In this document: positions 11,511-25,639 of the stretch, piece by piece
Position numbering within the stretch: position 1 is the first letter of the stretch
Layout of the letters: the number at the start of each line of letters is the position of its first letter
Assembly: GCA_017654935.2 (NCBI GenBank)
Contig: CM065695.1
Location: forward strand, 37,885,169 to 37,949,168
DNA length: 64,000 bases
Direction of reading: 5' to 3'
Origin: Phymorhynchus buccinoides
Taxonomy: Eukaryota; Mollusca; Gastropoda; Neogastropoda; Raphitomidae
Notes under the pieces: generated by a model
The model's input: only the letters and a program-made list of their open reading frames with translations
Told to the model about the DNA's origin: nothing
The model's database searches: none
Position numbers and translations under genes: made by a program

Positions 11511-11846
11511 CCCTTCTTCTTCTTCTTCTTGTTCAGTCATTCAGACAGTTTCCTGTCAATTATGAGCGCAGATGCGTCATGCTGCCGTTATGCGCCTAAC
11601 TAAGAAATAGTTAGGCCCAGCAAGTCCGACTTCGGCCAGAGGAAATGTTTTTGAAAGTGTTTCGTGAAAAATGGCAGGAGAATGGACTGGGTAAGGCAGA
11701 AAGATAGTAGATGACAGAAAGCAAAGGGAAAAGGCAGAGTCAAAGAGAGTAACAGGTTAGAGGAAGTTACAAGCACAGAACTTCCAGAAGGTGGGGGAAC
11801 TATTTATACTAAAGAACCCCCGGTATCCCCACGGGGGAATTTTTTC
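11511..11846 (-). mobile_element. SINE-like repeat with (GAA)n tail
   Basis: Reference copy of an interspersed repeat of about 330 bp. On the minus strand it starts CCCCGTGGGGATACCGGGGG, passes CCACCTTCTGGAAGTTCTGT and TTCCTCTAATCTG, then TGGCCGAAGTCGGACTTGCT and GACGCATCTGCGCTCATAAT, and ends in (GAA)n. No tRNA boxes were found. Confidence 0.8.
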
Positions 11847-12000
11847 TCCCTAATTCGCATGGGTTTTATTGTTTGTTGACATCCGCCGAAATTAAACTCC
11901 GTTTGTAAAATCAGATTTAGAGCTGTTTAATTAACCAGCGTTTTTGTTTGTTTTTTTCTCTCTAAAAAGCGTTTTTCAACTTATTCTTTTGTATTAGGTA

Positions 12001-12223
12001 TTAGCTATTATGTACTAGGTACTTTATGTGTGTAGGCGTCTCTGTGAAATTCGGGTGCCTGGAGAGAGCGTCGCAGCCAGAGGCGCGCCACCCAATTTGT
12101 TTATGCATGCAATTTTTGTGTGACTGACGAGGAAGGAAATGGGCAGGAGGGGGGGGGGGGTGACAAAATGAAAATGCTGTCGTTGCCACCGGGTTTAACG
12201 CGTGCTAAGTGCATGGGCACACG

Positions 12224-12254
<31 letters not shown>

Positions 12255-12360
12255 TCCACGTTCAGACCGTAAGGCCTAGTGCAAAATGAGAGGAAAAATC
12301 CCAGGTTCGAACTCGGGTTTACTTGACACGAGGCGAACTCTACGTCTGTGGAGACCATGA
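12001..12360 (-). mobile_element. tRNA-headed SINE, inverted
   Basis: Read on the minus strand: a head with B box GAGTTCGAACC (about 12303-12315), the core CGGATGAGACGATAAACCGA and the tail GGGTGGCGCGCCTCTGGCTG ending in CACAGAGACGCC. Same family as 17755-18032. Confidence 0.78.
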
Positions 12361-12529
12361 TTATCGCACATAGGAACCATTCCGTGCTGTAGACTATAGG
12401 TGCTAGTTGGCGGTTGGGGACCAGCCGATAGAGTAGAGATGTATATTTTTCCAGTATGTCTGCTGCAGTGTGTGTGTGCATGCTCGTATGCGCATATTGT
12501 GTGTGCACCCACGTGCATGTGTAGAACTA

Positions 12530-12744
12530 GGGGAAGACGGGGTAAAAAGCGCATGGGCGGGTAAGAAGCCCACCCCAATTATCTCATGAAATGAAGCAAA
12601 TTTCAGTCTCATTTTGCCCATGAGACGAGCGTTAATGTCTAGCATTCGTCTCATGGGGCAAATTTGACTGATTTTTATTTTATTTCATGAGATAATTGGG
12701 GTGGGCTTCTTACCCGCCCATGCGCTTTTTACCCCGTCTTCCCC
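12530..12744. mobile_element. GGGGAAGACGGGG MITE
   Basis: Complete copy flanked by TA, 25 bp from the variant copy at 12771. Confidence 0.92.
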
Positions 12745-12770
12745 TATGTGCGTGTGTGCATGCACCTAGG

Positions 12771-12938
12771 TGGGAAGACGGGGTAAAAAGCCCATGGGCG
12801 GGTAAGAAGCCCATGCCAATTATCTCATAATGTAGCATTCGTCTCATGGGCAAATGTGACTGAAATTTGCTTTATTTCATGAGATAATTGGCATGGACTT
12901 CTTACCCGCCCATGGGCTTTTTACCCCGTCTTACCCTT
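12771..12938. mobile_element. GGGGAAGACGGGG MITE, GCCCATGGGC subfamily, centre deleted
   Basis: Shorter relative in which both arms carry GCCCATGGGCGGG and CCATGCCAATTATCTCAT in place of GCGCATGGGCGGG and CCACCCCAATTATCTCAT. One half of the central hairpin is missing. Confidence 0.85.
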
Positions 12939-13033
12939 TGCGCGTGTGTGTTAGCCTACACTCAAGTGCACGTGATTCAGTACAATTATATCTGCAAGCT
13001 TGTTTACTACAGACACTACATTATCTGTTGCAG

Positions 13034-13084
13034 GTAACCGTTGCCAACGACTACGATGCCTACTGTGTTCCGTTGCCAAGGTAA
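13034..13084 (+). CDS. Possible terminal exon of the CpcT-like gene
   Basis: A pyrimidine-containing tract and TCTGTTGCAG are followed by an open segment reading VTVANDYDAYCVPLPR and then TAA. The sequence looks protein-like and sits downstream of exon 3 on the same strand. The phase does not agree with the exon 3 donor I chose (phase 1 against 0), so another exon would be needed between them, or this is not part of the gene. AAG|GTAAAC at its end could also be a donor. Confidence 0.25.
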   Translation, partial: VTVANDYDAYCVPLPR

Positions 13085-13189
13085 ACTATAAACTGTGACA
13101 AAACTGTATACCTATATATTTTTTTTGCACAGAAAGATATGTTTAGGGACTATAACAGCGCATCAACAACAGCATCAGCTGTTTTCCTC

Positions 13190-13645
13190 TATGGCTTGTA
13201 CCCACGTGTCGTCATATCCGGCCACAAGGAGCGCCATATTATGGGAGACCGCTATCTTACTCAGTAACCTTGTTTGAAAAATGCCAGATCGATGCTGCGT
13301 ATTTGGATGTTCCAATTCGAAACTTATCTAAACTGTATTTATAACATCTGGATGTTTTCTTTACACATTTAGATAACATTTTCACTTTGTTTACACACAA
13401 ATAAGGACTAAGATGGCGACACTTCCGTTGGAAGGGTCGAGATGCGCACGCAGGTGGGTGGAAGCCTATGGCTTGTACCCACGTGTCGTCATATCCGGCC
13501 ACAAGGAGCGTGCCATATTATGGGAGACCGCCATCTTAGTCAGTAACTTTGTTTGAAAAATGCCAGATCGATGCTGTTTACACACAAATCTGACTAAGAT
13601 GGCGACACTTCCGTTGGAAGGGTCGAGATGCGCACGCAGGTGGGG
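13190..13645 (+). repeat. Tandem duplication with a THAP-like start
   Basis: GGCTTGTACCCACGTGTCGT opens both copies (13193 and 13470) and CGAGATGCGCACGCAGGTGG closes both. Copy 1 contains an ATG at 13281 reading MPDRCCVFGCSNSKLI then TAA, like the first zinc ligands of a THAP finger. Copy 2 has lost about 100 bp there. Both have CCATCTTAGTCAGTAAC-like sequence near an inverted GACTAAGATGGCGAC. Confidence 0.7.
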
Positions 13646-14046
13646 GGGGGGGGGGGGGGAGCCATTCACAGTGGAGGCTATCCAAAAACTCGGACTGGAA
13701 CTTGAACGGAGAATTCAACTGGCCTATCGATGTGTAAAATGTGTCACGTTTCAAAGGGACATAACCAGTGTTTCTGTCCTCACTACTCATATAGGGAAAA
13801 GAGACCGGATGTTTATCTCCCCCTGTACAGTCTTTGGCTACATTGAGTAGGCCTAAGCTGTTGTTGTTGGTGATGTTTTTTCTATCTTTTTTATGTGTGG
13901 TTTATTTGTTTGTGGTGTGTGGGTTTTTAATTTTGTAATAGGGGAGAGCGGGGCTAGAAGTAACAAGCGATTTGTTCACAATGTACGAGTATCTTACACG
14001 ACTTACTTTTATGGTTTTAAAAACTATAAGTTCAGGTTTTGATCAA

Positions 14047-14507
14047 TATATCGATGGCTTGGAGTCAAACCGGACTATCTTTAGATAGTCCATTGACATA
14101 GTAGGGGAAGACGGGGTAAAAAGCGCATGGGCGGGTAAGACGCCCACCCCAATTATCTCATGAAATAAATAAAATTTCAGTCAAATTTGCCCATGAGACG
14201 AATGCTAGACATTAACGCTCGTCTCATGGGCAATATCAGACTGAAATTTGCTTCATTTCATGAGATAATTGGGGTGGGCTTCTTACCCGCCCATGCGCTT
14301 TTTACCCCGTCTTCCCCTATTGAACTTATTATGAAAACTAATAACTTGTATAAAAAAAATACTGCTGAAATATAAAAAGCAACACCCCCTTTTTATATTT
14401 CTGTAGTCATTGTTTGATACAGGTTATTAGTTTTTGTAAAAACATCCAATAACACGTCAATAGACTATCTAAAGATAGTCCGTTTTGACTCCAAGCCATC
14501 GATATAT
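14047..14507. mobile_element. Palindromic element with a nested MITE
   Basis: Outer arms of about 50 bp (ATATCGATGGCTTGGAGTCA at 14048 and its complement ending about 14507, with ACTATCTTTAGATAGTC inside) enclose about 360 bp. The MITE at 14104-14317 lies within with TA on each side, leaving an outer element of about 245 bp. Confidence 0.82.
14104..14317. mobile_element. GGGGAAGACGGGG MITE nested in another palindrome
   Basis: Complete 214-bp copy flanked by TA within the element 14047-14507. Confidence 0.92.
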
Positions 14508-14640
14508 ACAAAAAAAGTTCTGCATTAATCTCTACTTAATAAGTTCAGCACACAAAGGCCACAGTTTGGTAGAATATAGTTTGTACAAAATATCCCGTGG
14601 TTAATACACAAACATCTATTCTCCCATGCATTTCGAGTTA

Positions 14641-14897
14641 TCTTCTTCTTCGTCGTCGTCGTCGTCGTCGTCGACCGTTCTTTGGCTGGAGAAAATCTGT
14701 GTAAGAGTTTCACACAAAAAAGCAGGAGAATGGGCCAGTAAGGCAGAAAGATAATAGATGACAGTAGGCGAAGGTAAAAGGCAAGCAGAGTCAAAGAGAG
14801 AAACAGATTAGAGGAAATTACACATATTCAGTGGAAATTCAGAAGGTGGGGGAACTGTTTGTACGAAAGACCATCGACCTCCCGTATCCCCATGGGG
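14641..14897 (-). mobile_element. SINE-like (GAA)n-tail repeat, shortened
   Basis: Same family as 11511, lacking the TGCGCTCATAAT segment. The tail is (TCGTCG)n/(TTC)n on the plus strand. Confidence 0.75.
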
Positions 14898-14918
14898 GGA
14901 TTTTCAGTTAAATACATT

Positions 14919-16058
<1,140 letters not shown>

Positions 16059-16428
16059 ATTTATTTTCTGAGCACCCACACCATTCTAGCAAGAAGCGCC
16101 ACTTCACTTACTTTAATTGTTCATTTATTATGTAATTTCAGAAAATCAGCAAGAAGGACATTAAGAGATATCAGCTGATGAGATTCAAGCGACAACAATG
16201 TACTATTTCCTTCTCTCTGAAAGAACTGGATACCTTGCTGGAGAAACTCTTCTGATGTCGCAGAATGGCGACAGATAGACATGGCTATTATCGGCGAAGA
16301 AGTCTTAACTGATAAAATGTTATGGAAATGAAAACTCAAACTCCCTGAATGTTTCTGAAGCCAATAAAACTGCACTGGACAATGGGTTTTTTGGCTGTGA
16401 CTTTTTCTGTGTTTATCTGCCTGTCCCT

Positions 16429-16445
16429 GTGTGTGTGTATGTGTA

Positions 16446-16514
<69 letters not shown>

Positions 16515-16532
16515 GCGTGCGTGCGTGCGTGC

Positions 16533-16590
<58 letters not shown>
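16429..16590. repeat. (GT)n with a (GCGT)n centre
   Basis: Two GT blocks separated by GTGCGTGCGTGC. Confidence 0.96.
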
Positions 16591-16591
<1 letters not shown>

Positions 16592-16703
16592 AATCTCTGT
16601 ATGGCTGTGTCGGTCTCTGTGTTGGGTCAGTGTATTATATGAATAGGTCAATATCTGTTGCTTATATTCGAATCATAATTATGTGAGTGCATTTCAATGT
16701 ATA

Positions 16704-16917
16704 GGGGAAGACGGGGTAAAAAGCGCATGGGCGGGTAAGAAGCCCACCCCAATTATCTCATGAAATAAAGAAAATTTCAGTCAAATTAGCCCATGAGACG
16801 AATGCTAGACATTAACGCTAGTCTCATGTGCAAAATGAGACTGAAATTTGCTTCATTTCATGAGATAATTGGGGTGGGCTTCTTACCCGCCCATGCGCTT
16901 TTTACCCCGTCTTCCCC
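16704..16917. mobile_element. GGGGAAGACGGGG MITE
   Basis: Complete 214-bp palindrome flanked by TA, with a few arm mismatches around the central hairpin. Confidence 0.92.
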
Positions 16918-17065
16918 TACCTATACGTAAACCTTTCAGCATTGGGTATTTGAGTGTCTGCACACATTTTTGTAAGATCTGTATTAGTCCATTTGCATCA
17001 CTAATCATATGAAACTTTCGTCTCCTGTCAAAATAAATCCCACACCAACCCCTGCTTCTTGCTTG

Positions 17066-17625
17066 TTAAAGGGGCACCTTGACGGATGAGTTTTTGCAAG
17101 AAACACATCGAGATCACCAGAAAAACACCCTTTACAGAGATCGCAACTCTCACTTTGCTCTGGTTTCCTAGAAATCAAACAGTCAAATCGGCGATTCCTC
17201 CTTGGCGGAGGTTCTGGAAGTCAAATTATTTCAGTGAAAGAGAAGGCATGTGCCTTCTGTTTTCTAACGGCCGCCTGAGTTTAGACCAAATCGTTTGCAC
17301 GAAATTGTTCTCAATATAAGCCTTTTTATTTATTTTATATTTTATTTTATACAGTTTACCAAAAGGAGTTTCGCTCACAACAAAGGAAATAGCTCCAATT
17401 TTTTTTTACTGCACGACAAAAAAAAAAAAAAGTTTCAACCACAATGAGTGACCTCCACCCACCCCATCCAAAATGGCTTCTCTCGCAGACATCTCCGCCA
17501 AGGAGGAATCGGTTTGATTTCTAGGAAACCATAGCAAAGTGAGTGTTAGGATCCTTGAAAAGGCTGTCTTTCTGGTGATCTCGACGTGTTTCTTGCAAAA
17601 ACTCATCCGTCAGGGTCCACCTTTA
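17066..17625. mobile_element. Large foldback element of 560 bp
   Basis: The arms of about 140 bp start TTAAAGGGGCACCTTGACGG and end CCGTCAGGGTCCACCTTTAA, sharing TGCAAGAAACACATCGAGAT-like and TTTCCTAGAAATCAAAC segments. The unique centre (17220-17480) has no recognisable coding. Confidence 0.82.
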
Positions 17626-17754
17626 ACAAAAATCACACGCTCAATCTCAAATGCCTTTTTCCAAATCATCATCTCTGCCGGATTCTGGAAACATTATCCT
17701 ATAAAAGGGACCAATCAGAATTAGGCTTACGTTCTATTTGGGAAATCTGGTCTG

Positions 17755-18032
17755 GTTAATTAAGTCTTTCGGATGAGACGATAAACCGAGGTTCCGTGTG
17801 CCCATGCACTTAGCACACGTTAATCCCAGTGGCAACGAAAAACTAGTTGTCATTTGGTCAAAATTTACCCTCCCCCCCCCTTTTCCCTCCTCATCAGTCG
17901 CACAAAAATCGCATGCAAAAATATAAAAATAAATAATTGGGTAGCGCGCCTCTGGCTGCGATGCGCTCTCCAGGTGGGAGCAACCCAAATTTCACAGAGA
18001 CGCCTCTGTGACTATAAAGTACCTAATAATAA
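17755..18032 (+). mobile_element. SINE without its tRNA head
   Basis: Carries the conserved core TCGGATGAGACGATAAACCG, CGTGTGCCCATGCACTTAGC and the tail GTAGCGCGCCTCTGGCTGCG to GTGACTATAAAGTACC. The tRNA-like head is missing. Confidence 0.78.
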
Positions 18033-18192
18033 TGAATACACACAGAACAATTTATATGACTACATCTCTTCCAAAGAATGGCGTAGCGAACCAGAAACAG
18101 CACGTAATGTATCTTAAGTTAAAGAGTCTCCGTTTTTATCGTGTTAATGAGCGTCGCCAATCGTTGATAAACTTTATCAGCCGTTATTGATA

Positions 18193-18250
<58 letters not shown>

Positions 18251-18365
18251 GTGCGTGCGTGTGTGTGTGCGTGTGCGTGTGGCGTGTGCGCGCGCGCGCG
18301 CGCGCGCGCGCGCGCGCGTGCGCGCGTGTGTGTGTGTGTGTGTGTGTGTGAGTGTGTGTGTGAGT
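18193..18365. repeat. (GT)n-(CG)n-(GT)n
   Basis: Alternating purine-pyrimidine throughout with a pure (CG)n of about 28 bp at 18290-18318, strongly Z-DNA-prone. Confidence 0.96.
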
Positions 18366-18366
18366 G

Positions 18367-18695
18367 CTGTTCTTCGTCGTCGTCGATCGCTCAAACAGTT
18401 TCCTGTCATACTGAGCGCATATGTGTCATGCTGCCATTATGCGCCTAGCTAAGACATAGTTAGCCCAGCATGTCCGTCTTCGGCTTCAGAAAATCTTTAC
18501 ATGTCCAAGAAAATCCCAAAAAAAAGACAGGGGGATGGGCTAGCAAGGCAGAAATATAGTAGGTGGCAGTAAACAAGGGGAAAAGGCAGAGTCAAAGAGA
18601 GTGACAGATTAGAGGAAGTTACAAGCACAGAACTTCCAGAAGGTGGGCAGGTCTATTTATTAAAATGACCAACCCACCCTCCGGTATCTTCACGC
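18367..18695 (-). mobile_element. SINE-like (GAA)n-tail repeat
   Basis: Same family; AGGAAGTTACAAGCACAGAA is identical to other copies. It lies between two (GT)n arrays. Confidence 0.78.
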
Positions 18696-18728
18696 GATCG
18701 CGCGTGTGGGTGTTTGTGCGTGTAGCCT

Positions 18729-18902
<174 letters not shown>

Positions 18903-19254
18903 GCTGTGCTTGTCATGTTTCTATTAAAAGGTGAGCCTGCACTGGGCCAACCATAGTTAAGTAGATACTAATGTGGACAAACAGACTGAGGAGGCAGCTG
19001 CTATTCTGAGGAGCTGGGTTGAAGTTTGTTTGCAGCGGAGATGACTTGCCCATGATACATCCCCACTCACTCATACGACCAAGAAGATTTTAGGACAGTT
19101 GACGTAAAAAAACCTGAACCCCAATTAAAGGGCCAAACAACCCCCTTGGCTGCAGAACTAATGGCTCCTGGTGTGAGAGCAAAAGCTGTGCGATGGATTT
19201 TCATTGCTGTCGAAAAAACCCATTTTGTACAGCTTTCACCTTTCTTTCAATCTT

Positions 19255-19580
19255 CTTCTTCTGCGTTCCCGGGTCATAAGGCCACAATGGGTACGTACGT
19301 GTCCGTTTTCCAGTTTTGACTAGTGTCCTCACTGCATTCAGCCGACACATTCCGATTTCGGAGGAGCTCAATGGAGAAAACTATATGGAAGATTGCTTTG
19401 GAAAAAAGGCAGGAGAATGGGCCAAAAGTCAGAAAGATAGTAGATGATACAAAGCAAGGAAAAAGGCAGAGTCAAAGAGAGAGAGACAGATTAGAGGAAG
19501 TTACAAGCACAGAACTTCCAGAAGGTGGGGGAACTATTTGTACGGAAGACACCCCCCCCCCCCCCCCGGTATCCCCACTT
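19255..19580 (-). mobile_element. SINE-like (GAA)n-tail repeat
   Basis: Same family with a variant middle (CGACACATTCCGATTTCGGA) also seen at 24220 and 46050. Confidence 0.75.
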
Positions 19581-19599
19581 TACTATTGCCCGCACCAGT

Positions 19600-21057
19600 T
19601 GCAAGCTAATGTCAACCAATGAGAGAAGCCATTTGTGTAACAGGCCGGTAGTCTACATGCTATGCTTCTAGACGTACATGCATAATTAGAATGTGATTGC
19701 AGATGGGAAGTCGATCAACTGACAACTTTCACATCTTTGTTAGATTCAAGATAAAAAGAAAGAAAAGTTAATATTTAGTAGAGCAACAACCGCTGCTACA
19801 GCATTATATACATCTGCTTCACATCAAGAACATCCACCTTTACAAATGCTAATTTGAAAAAAAGAAAAGAAAGAAAAAAAGCATTAATTGGGTCTTTGAA
19901 GAATCTTGTCTTTACAAATGCTAATTTGAAAGAAGAAAAGAAAGAAAAAGACAATAATTGGGTCTTTGAAGAATCTTGATCAATACTACCTTTGTGAACT
20001 GTCTATGCAAATGCATTTCAGAACAATTAGCGTTTTGTGGCAATGGCAATCAATCCAAGCAAACACATTCGTCTTCCAATTAAGAGCGTAAACGGTGTTT
20101 GGAAAGTTCAGATATTTAATTCGGAAAGAAACCATTCCCAGGATACTCATGTGAGGTAATTGAATACAAGATATATATATTTTGCATGTACTCCACAAAT
20201 TCCGTTTGCGATTGAATTTTTTTAAATATATACAGGAAACATAAAAAGTAGCTGATTTTAAAAAAATGTAAAACGATACTTTATTTATACGAACCGTGTT
20301 GCCTTAAAGCCCCATCATACATGAATAAGAATCGTGCTTTCTGTAATCTATACAACTTTTAAGCAAGAAACGATGCTTCCGAAATAATGTTGATATCATT
20401 ACACATGTAACAGCAAACACCAACAATACAATTATTAATCTAAAAGTAAGAAGACCTCGCTTCTCGAAATGATATCACAAGTTGGGGTTCCCCCCCCCAT
20501 AACATTACACCTTTAACACCAAGCACCAACAGTACAATTTATCAAAGGTAAAAACAGATTTCCCTTCTCCAAATACCTTGTAATATGACAATTTTCATGC
20601 CCTTTTTACAACAATATTAGATTAATGATTCACACGACCAGATTCAAATTCACCCGAGTCTCCCTACACAATCGTTAATGTTGCAAATATACAAAGGTTT
20701 CCCTTCTCCCAATTACTGGATTCTTAAGAATGAAAAAAAAGAAGATTGTTTATTGGTGCACGTAAATTACACTAAAAGTCAGGCCATTTTTTTTAGCACA
20801 ATCCCAAGATCCGATTCACAAAAGCTTAACAATAAATGAGATGAAGTGTGTTTGGCGACAGAAAATGGATCAAAATACCAGAACAATATAATTTCATTGC
20901 CAACCGCGCAAATCAGTACCATAAAAAGAATGTGCATTTCCATACTTTCAAAGTCTTGGGAAATAATGTTAGTAGGCCTAATTAAACTAAATCAATTGAA
21001 CTTGATTCAATTGGAAAATGCTTAGCTCGTGTGGTAGCAAGCAGCACTTGAATTATC
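19600..21057. other. AT-rich sequence, nothing recognised
   Basis: Apart from the 72-bp duplication at 19838-19985 I see no gene, RNA or known repeat. Confidence 0.6.
19838..19985 (+). repeat. Two tandem copies of a 72-bp unit
   Basis: CTTTACAAATGCTAATTTGA and AATTGGGTCTTTGAAGAATC occur twice in direct order with purine-rich spacers. Confidence 0.88.
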
Positions 21058-21735
21058 TTGAAAAACACCAGGTTATTTCAGGGAGGGTAACACTATCTAA
21101 GCTTAAAAAACCTACAGTAGATATTATAACCACCTTATAAATGTCTGTCCAACGCAACGTGTCTAATTGTGCTCTTTATAAAAGTTTCTTAATACAGGCT
21201 TGTTGTTTATGTTTGCATCATAAACCATGTAGGTTTGAAAGCAAGAAAATAAAAAACTTGTCTCCTTATGAATAAATTCACAATGTTTAAAAAATTGTGT
21301 AGCAATTTAATATACCACTTGGTGGGTTTTTGGTAACAATAGGGCCTGTGTATTTCAAAGTGTGGAATACAAACAGTTTAGCAAGCGCGTCTGTTGTATT
21401 ATATTAAAAAACACCAGGTTATTTCAGGGAGGGTAACACTATCTAAGCTTAAAAAACCTACAGTAGATATTATTTTATAAATGTCTGTCCAACGCAACGT
21501 GTCTAATTGTGCTCTTTATAAAAGTTTCTTAATACAGGCTTGTTGTTTATGTTTGCATCATTGTAGGTTTGAAAGCAAGAAAATAAAAAACTTGTCTCCT
21601 TATGAATAAATTCACAATGTTTAAAAAATTGTGTAGCAATTTAATATACCACTTGGTGGGTTTTTGGTAACAATAGGGCCTGTGTATTTCAAAGTGTGGA
21701 ATACAAACAGTTTAGCAAGCGCGTCTGTTGTATTG
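21058..21735 (+). repeat. Tandem duplication of about 345 bp
   Basis: AAAACACCAGGTTATTTCAG opens both copies (about 21060 and 21407) and GCGCGTCTGTTGTATT closes both. The second copy differs mainly by two small deletions (near AACCACC and AAACCATG), so it is very recent. No coding recognised. Confidence 0.93.
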
Positions 21736-21775
21736 CTAAATATTAATCAAATTTGAGTACAGAATACGGCGTTTG

Positions 21776-21860
21776 GTTGGGCAACTTAGGACGATAAAGT
21801 GACCGCCAGATGGCAGTCCAACCGTTAGGGGCTTATCACGCGCTATTCTTAGTTGGGCGT

Positions 21861-21945
<85 letters not shown>

Positions 21946-21957
21946 AGGGAGGGATCT

Positions 21958-22029
<72 letters not shown>

Positions 22030-22058
22030 ACGCCCAACTAAGAATGACTGCGTCCCGC

Positions 22059-22143
<85 letters not shown>

Positions 22144-22174
22144 ACGCCCAAACTAAGAATGACTCCCTCCCTCC

Positions 22175-22251
<77 letters not shown>

Positions 22252-22336
22252 ACGCCCAACTAAGAATAGCGCGTGATAAGCCCCTAACGGTTGGACTGCC
22301 ATCTGGCGGTCAATTTATCGTCCTAAGCTGCCCAAC
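21776..22336. mobile_element. Inverted-repeat element with a (GA)n/(CT)n core
   Basis: Both ends carry the same arm of about 90 bp in inverse orientation, including GACCGCCAGATGGCAGTCCA and ATTCTTAGTTGGGCGTAGTG. The left arm runs directly into (GA)n and the right arm into (CT)n. The right side repeats the unit (CT)n-CACTACGCCCAACTAAGAAT three times, so arm plus microsatellite has been amplified as a block. Confidence 0.88.
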
Positions 22337-22849
22337 ACGAAGTAGGAAGACATGTGCATTATGTTGTTGTATTGCATAAAGACATAAGTTATGAAAAACG
22401 GATTAATAATCGGACTTGGACATATATCAACTTTTCTTTTTCTCCAATTTCACTCATGTTTTTACAATGTGCGACACAAAAAAACACATTTTAATTGTTG
22501 GATAATTAATTTCTAAATTTAAAGACATTTTGAGGTGAAGTTACGATCAGTTCTTTCTGTTAGGAGTTTCCAGTAAGAGAAAAACCTTCTGATTCATTAT
22601 ACTTATTTCTCATCTATTAGTTGTATTCCAGACAACTTTATTTGACTTCAGTATTCTTTTTCAAAATATTTAAAGTTGTATTAACTTAGCTGCATTTATG
22701 CACAAAAGTATTCCATTCTTTTAGTCTTTGTTTTGCTCTTCCCTGACCCCCTGCCTATTCTCATTCTCTTCTTCCAATGAGAGTCTTAGTGCGATTTTTT
22801 TCACGCCAGAAGGCATGACGCTCGTGTGGGGCTAATCCTCTCTATATTC

Positions 22850-22975
22850 TTAGTTGGGGATAAAGAAAATGAGAGAGAGAGTGAGTAGTCCTACCATCTC
22901 TCTCTCTCTCTCTTACTACGCCCAAGTAAGAAAATCGCGTGCATTGACTGCCCTCTGGCGTGACAAATATCGCCA
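22850..22975. mobile_element. Decayed copy of the (GA)n/(CT)n-core element
   Basis: ATTCTTAGTTGGGGATAAAG, a short (GA)n, a short (CT)n and TTACTACGCCCAAGTAAGAA followed by ACTGCCCTCTGGCG repeat the layout of 21776-22336 with much shorter repeats. It lies just beyond the 3' end of the beta-tubulin gene. Confidence 0.75.
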
Positions 22976-23027
22976 TAGGTCGACCTTTCGCTCACTGCTT
23001 TAGCCATTTACTTCTGGTGCTGAAGTC

Positions 23028-23906
<879 letters not shown>

Positions 23907-24002
23907 TTACATAATAGTTTTATTCTTTTGAGCTAAATGTCTGGGGCAGTGGGTGGATGCTTTGTGCCTACAATCAGGGAAATGGACTACCTCACCCCTC
24001 CA

Positions 24003-24345
24003 CGAGTCTCTCCCCATGGGGTAATACTGGGGGCTCTTTAACCTAGGGGTTCGTGCAAATAGTTCCCCCACATTCTGGAAGTTCTGTGCTTGTAACTTCC
24101 TCTAATCTGTCACTCTCATGGCCTTTGCTTTCTGTCATCTACTATCTTTCTGACTTACTGGCCCTTTCTCCTGCCTTTTTTTTCTCTCCAAACAATCTTC
24201 CCGGGTAAATAATTTTCTCCTTTGAGCTCCTCCGAAATCGGCGGCGGAATATGACAGCTAAATGCAGCGGGGAGACCAGTGATCACTGGACACATAAGTA
24301 TCTCACTCATGGTCACGTGGCCAGAAACGCAGAAGAAGAAGAAAA
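24003..24345 (+). mobile_element. SINE-like (GAA)n-tail repeat in beta-tubulin intron 3
   Basis: Plus-oriented copy from CATGGGGTAATACTGGGGGC to AGAAGAAGAAGAAAAG. It sits inside the minus-strand beta-tubulin gene. Confidence 0.78.
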
Positions 24346-24936
24346 GTTAAAAGACTATTCGTTTATACGGTTATTTTTCATTGAAAAATCTACATCCATT
24401 ATTCAATTTGGATGACCGTTTACATTTTGTTCATGAAATGAGAGTAATAGCCTCTGCTTACATTGAAGACATTTTTTTAAAGTGTGTGTAACCTTTACTT
24501 GCATTACGAATTTTATATGCGGGTGACTATTAGTTGCAATACTGACATTTTTGTTTCTGAAAAAAGGGCGACCTTTACTTGCAGTACAGTCAATACTTTG
24601 TTCTGAAATGTTGGTTTCCTTCAGAGTGTGGCTGCTTGCGTGGCGGGGTAATCAAAAACGGTCACACACGTAATGTTCTCATCCCTAGCTGGTGCATTTG
24701 TACCATAGCGTTCAAGTGCTTCGGCTGTTGGGATGATCCCTGAAGTCTTTAAGCCAGGGAACGACAACAGCAACAACAACAAAATGTTCGTTATCTTTAT
24801 TTGCATTCCGGACACGGGTTTTTTCTTCTAAAATTTGTTTGATCTCTATTTGCATTAAGGAATTTTTTGGGGAGTTTATCAAATAAGGATTCATTTCAGG
24901 AAATGTTGCACCTAAAGCTCAACAATCTTGAATCTA

Positions 24937-25374
<438 letters not shown>

Positions 25375-25639
25375 TTAAAAAGACAACACATAAAAGTAAA
25401 ATGTTTTTTTCTTTTAATGTGAAAATAATGCTTTACGCCCTCTTTGGCCTTTCGGCCATGTGGGGCATTGGGATTTTACTTGGGGATATAAAGAGGGGGG
25501 GGGGAGGGGGAGGGGGGGCAGGAAAATCTTTAGTTTTCACCTGTAGCTCACTGCGAGCTCACATTCTACAGACTACCAGTTGACACATGATAAAAAATAT
25601 AGTTAGTTATGTTATAATCGTTACTTATAAAATATATTA

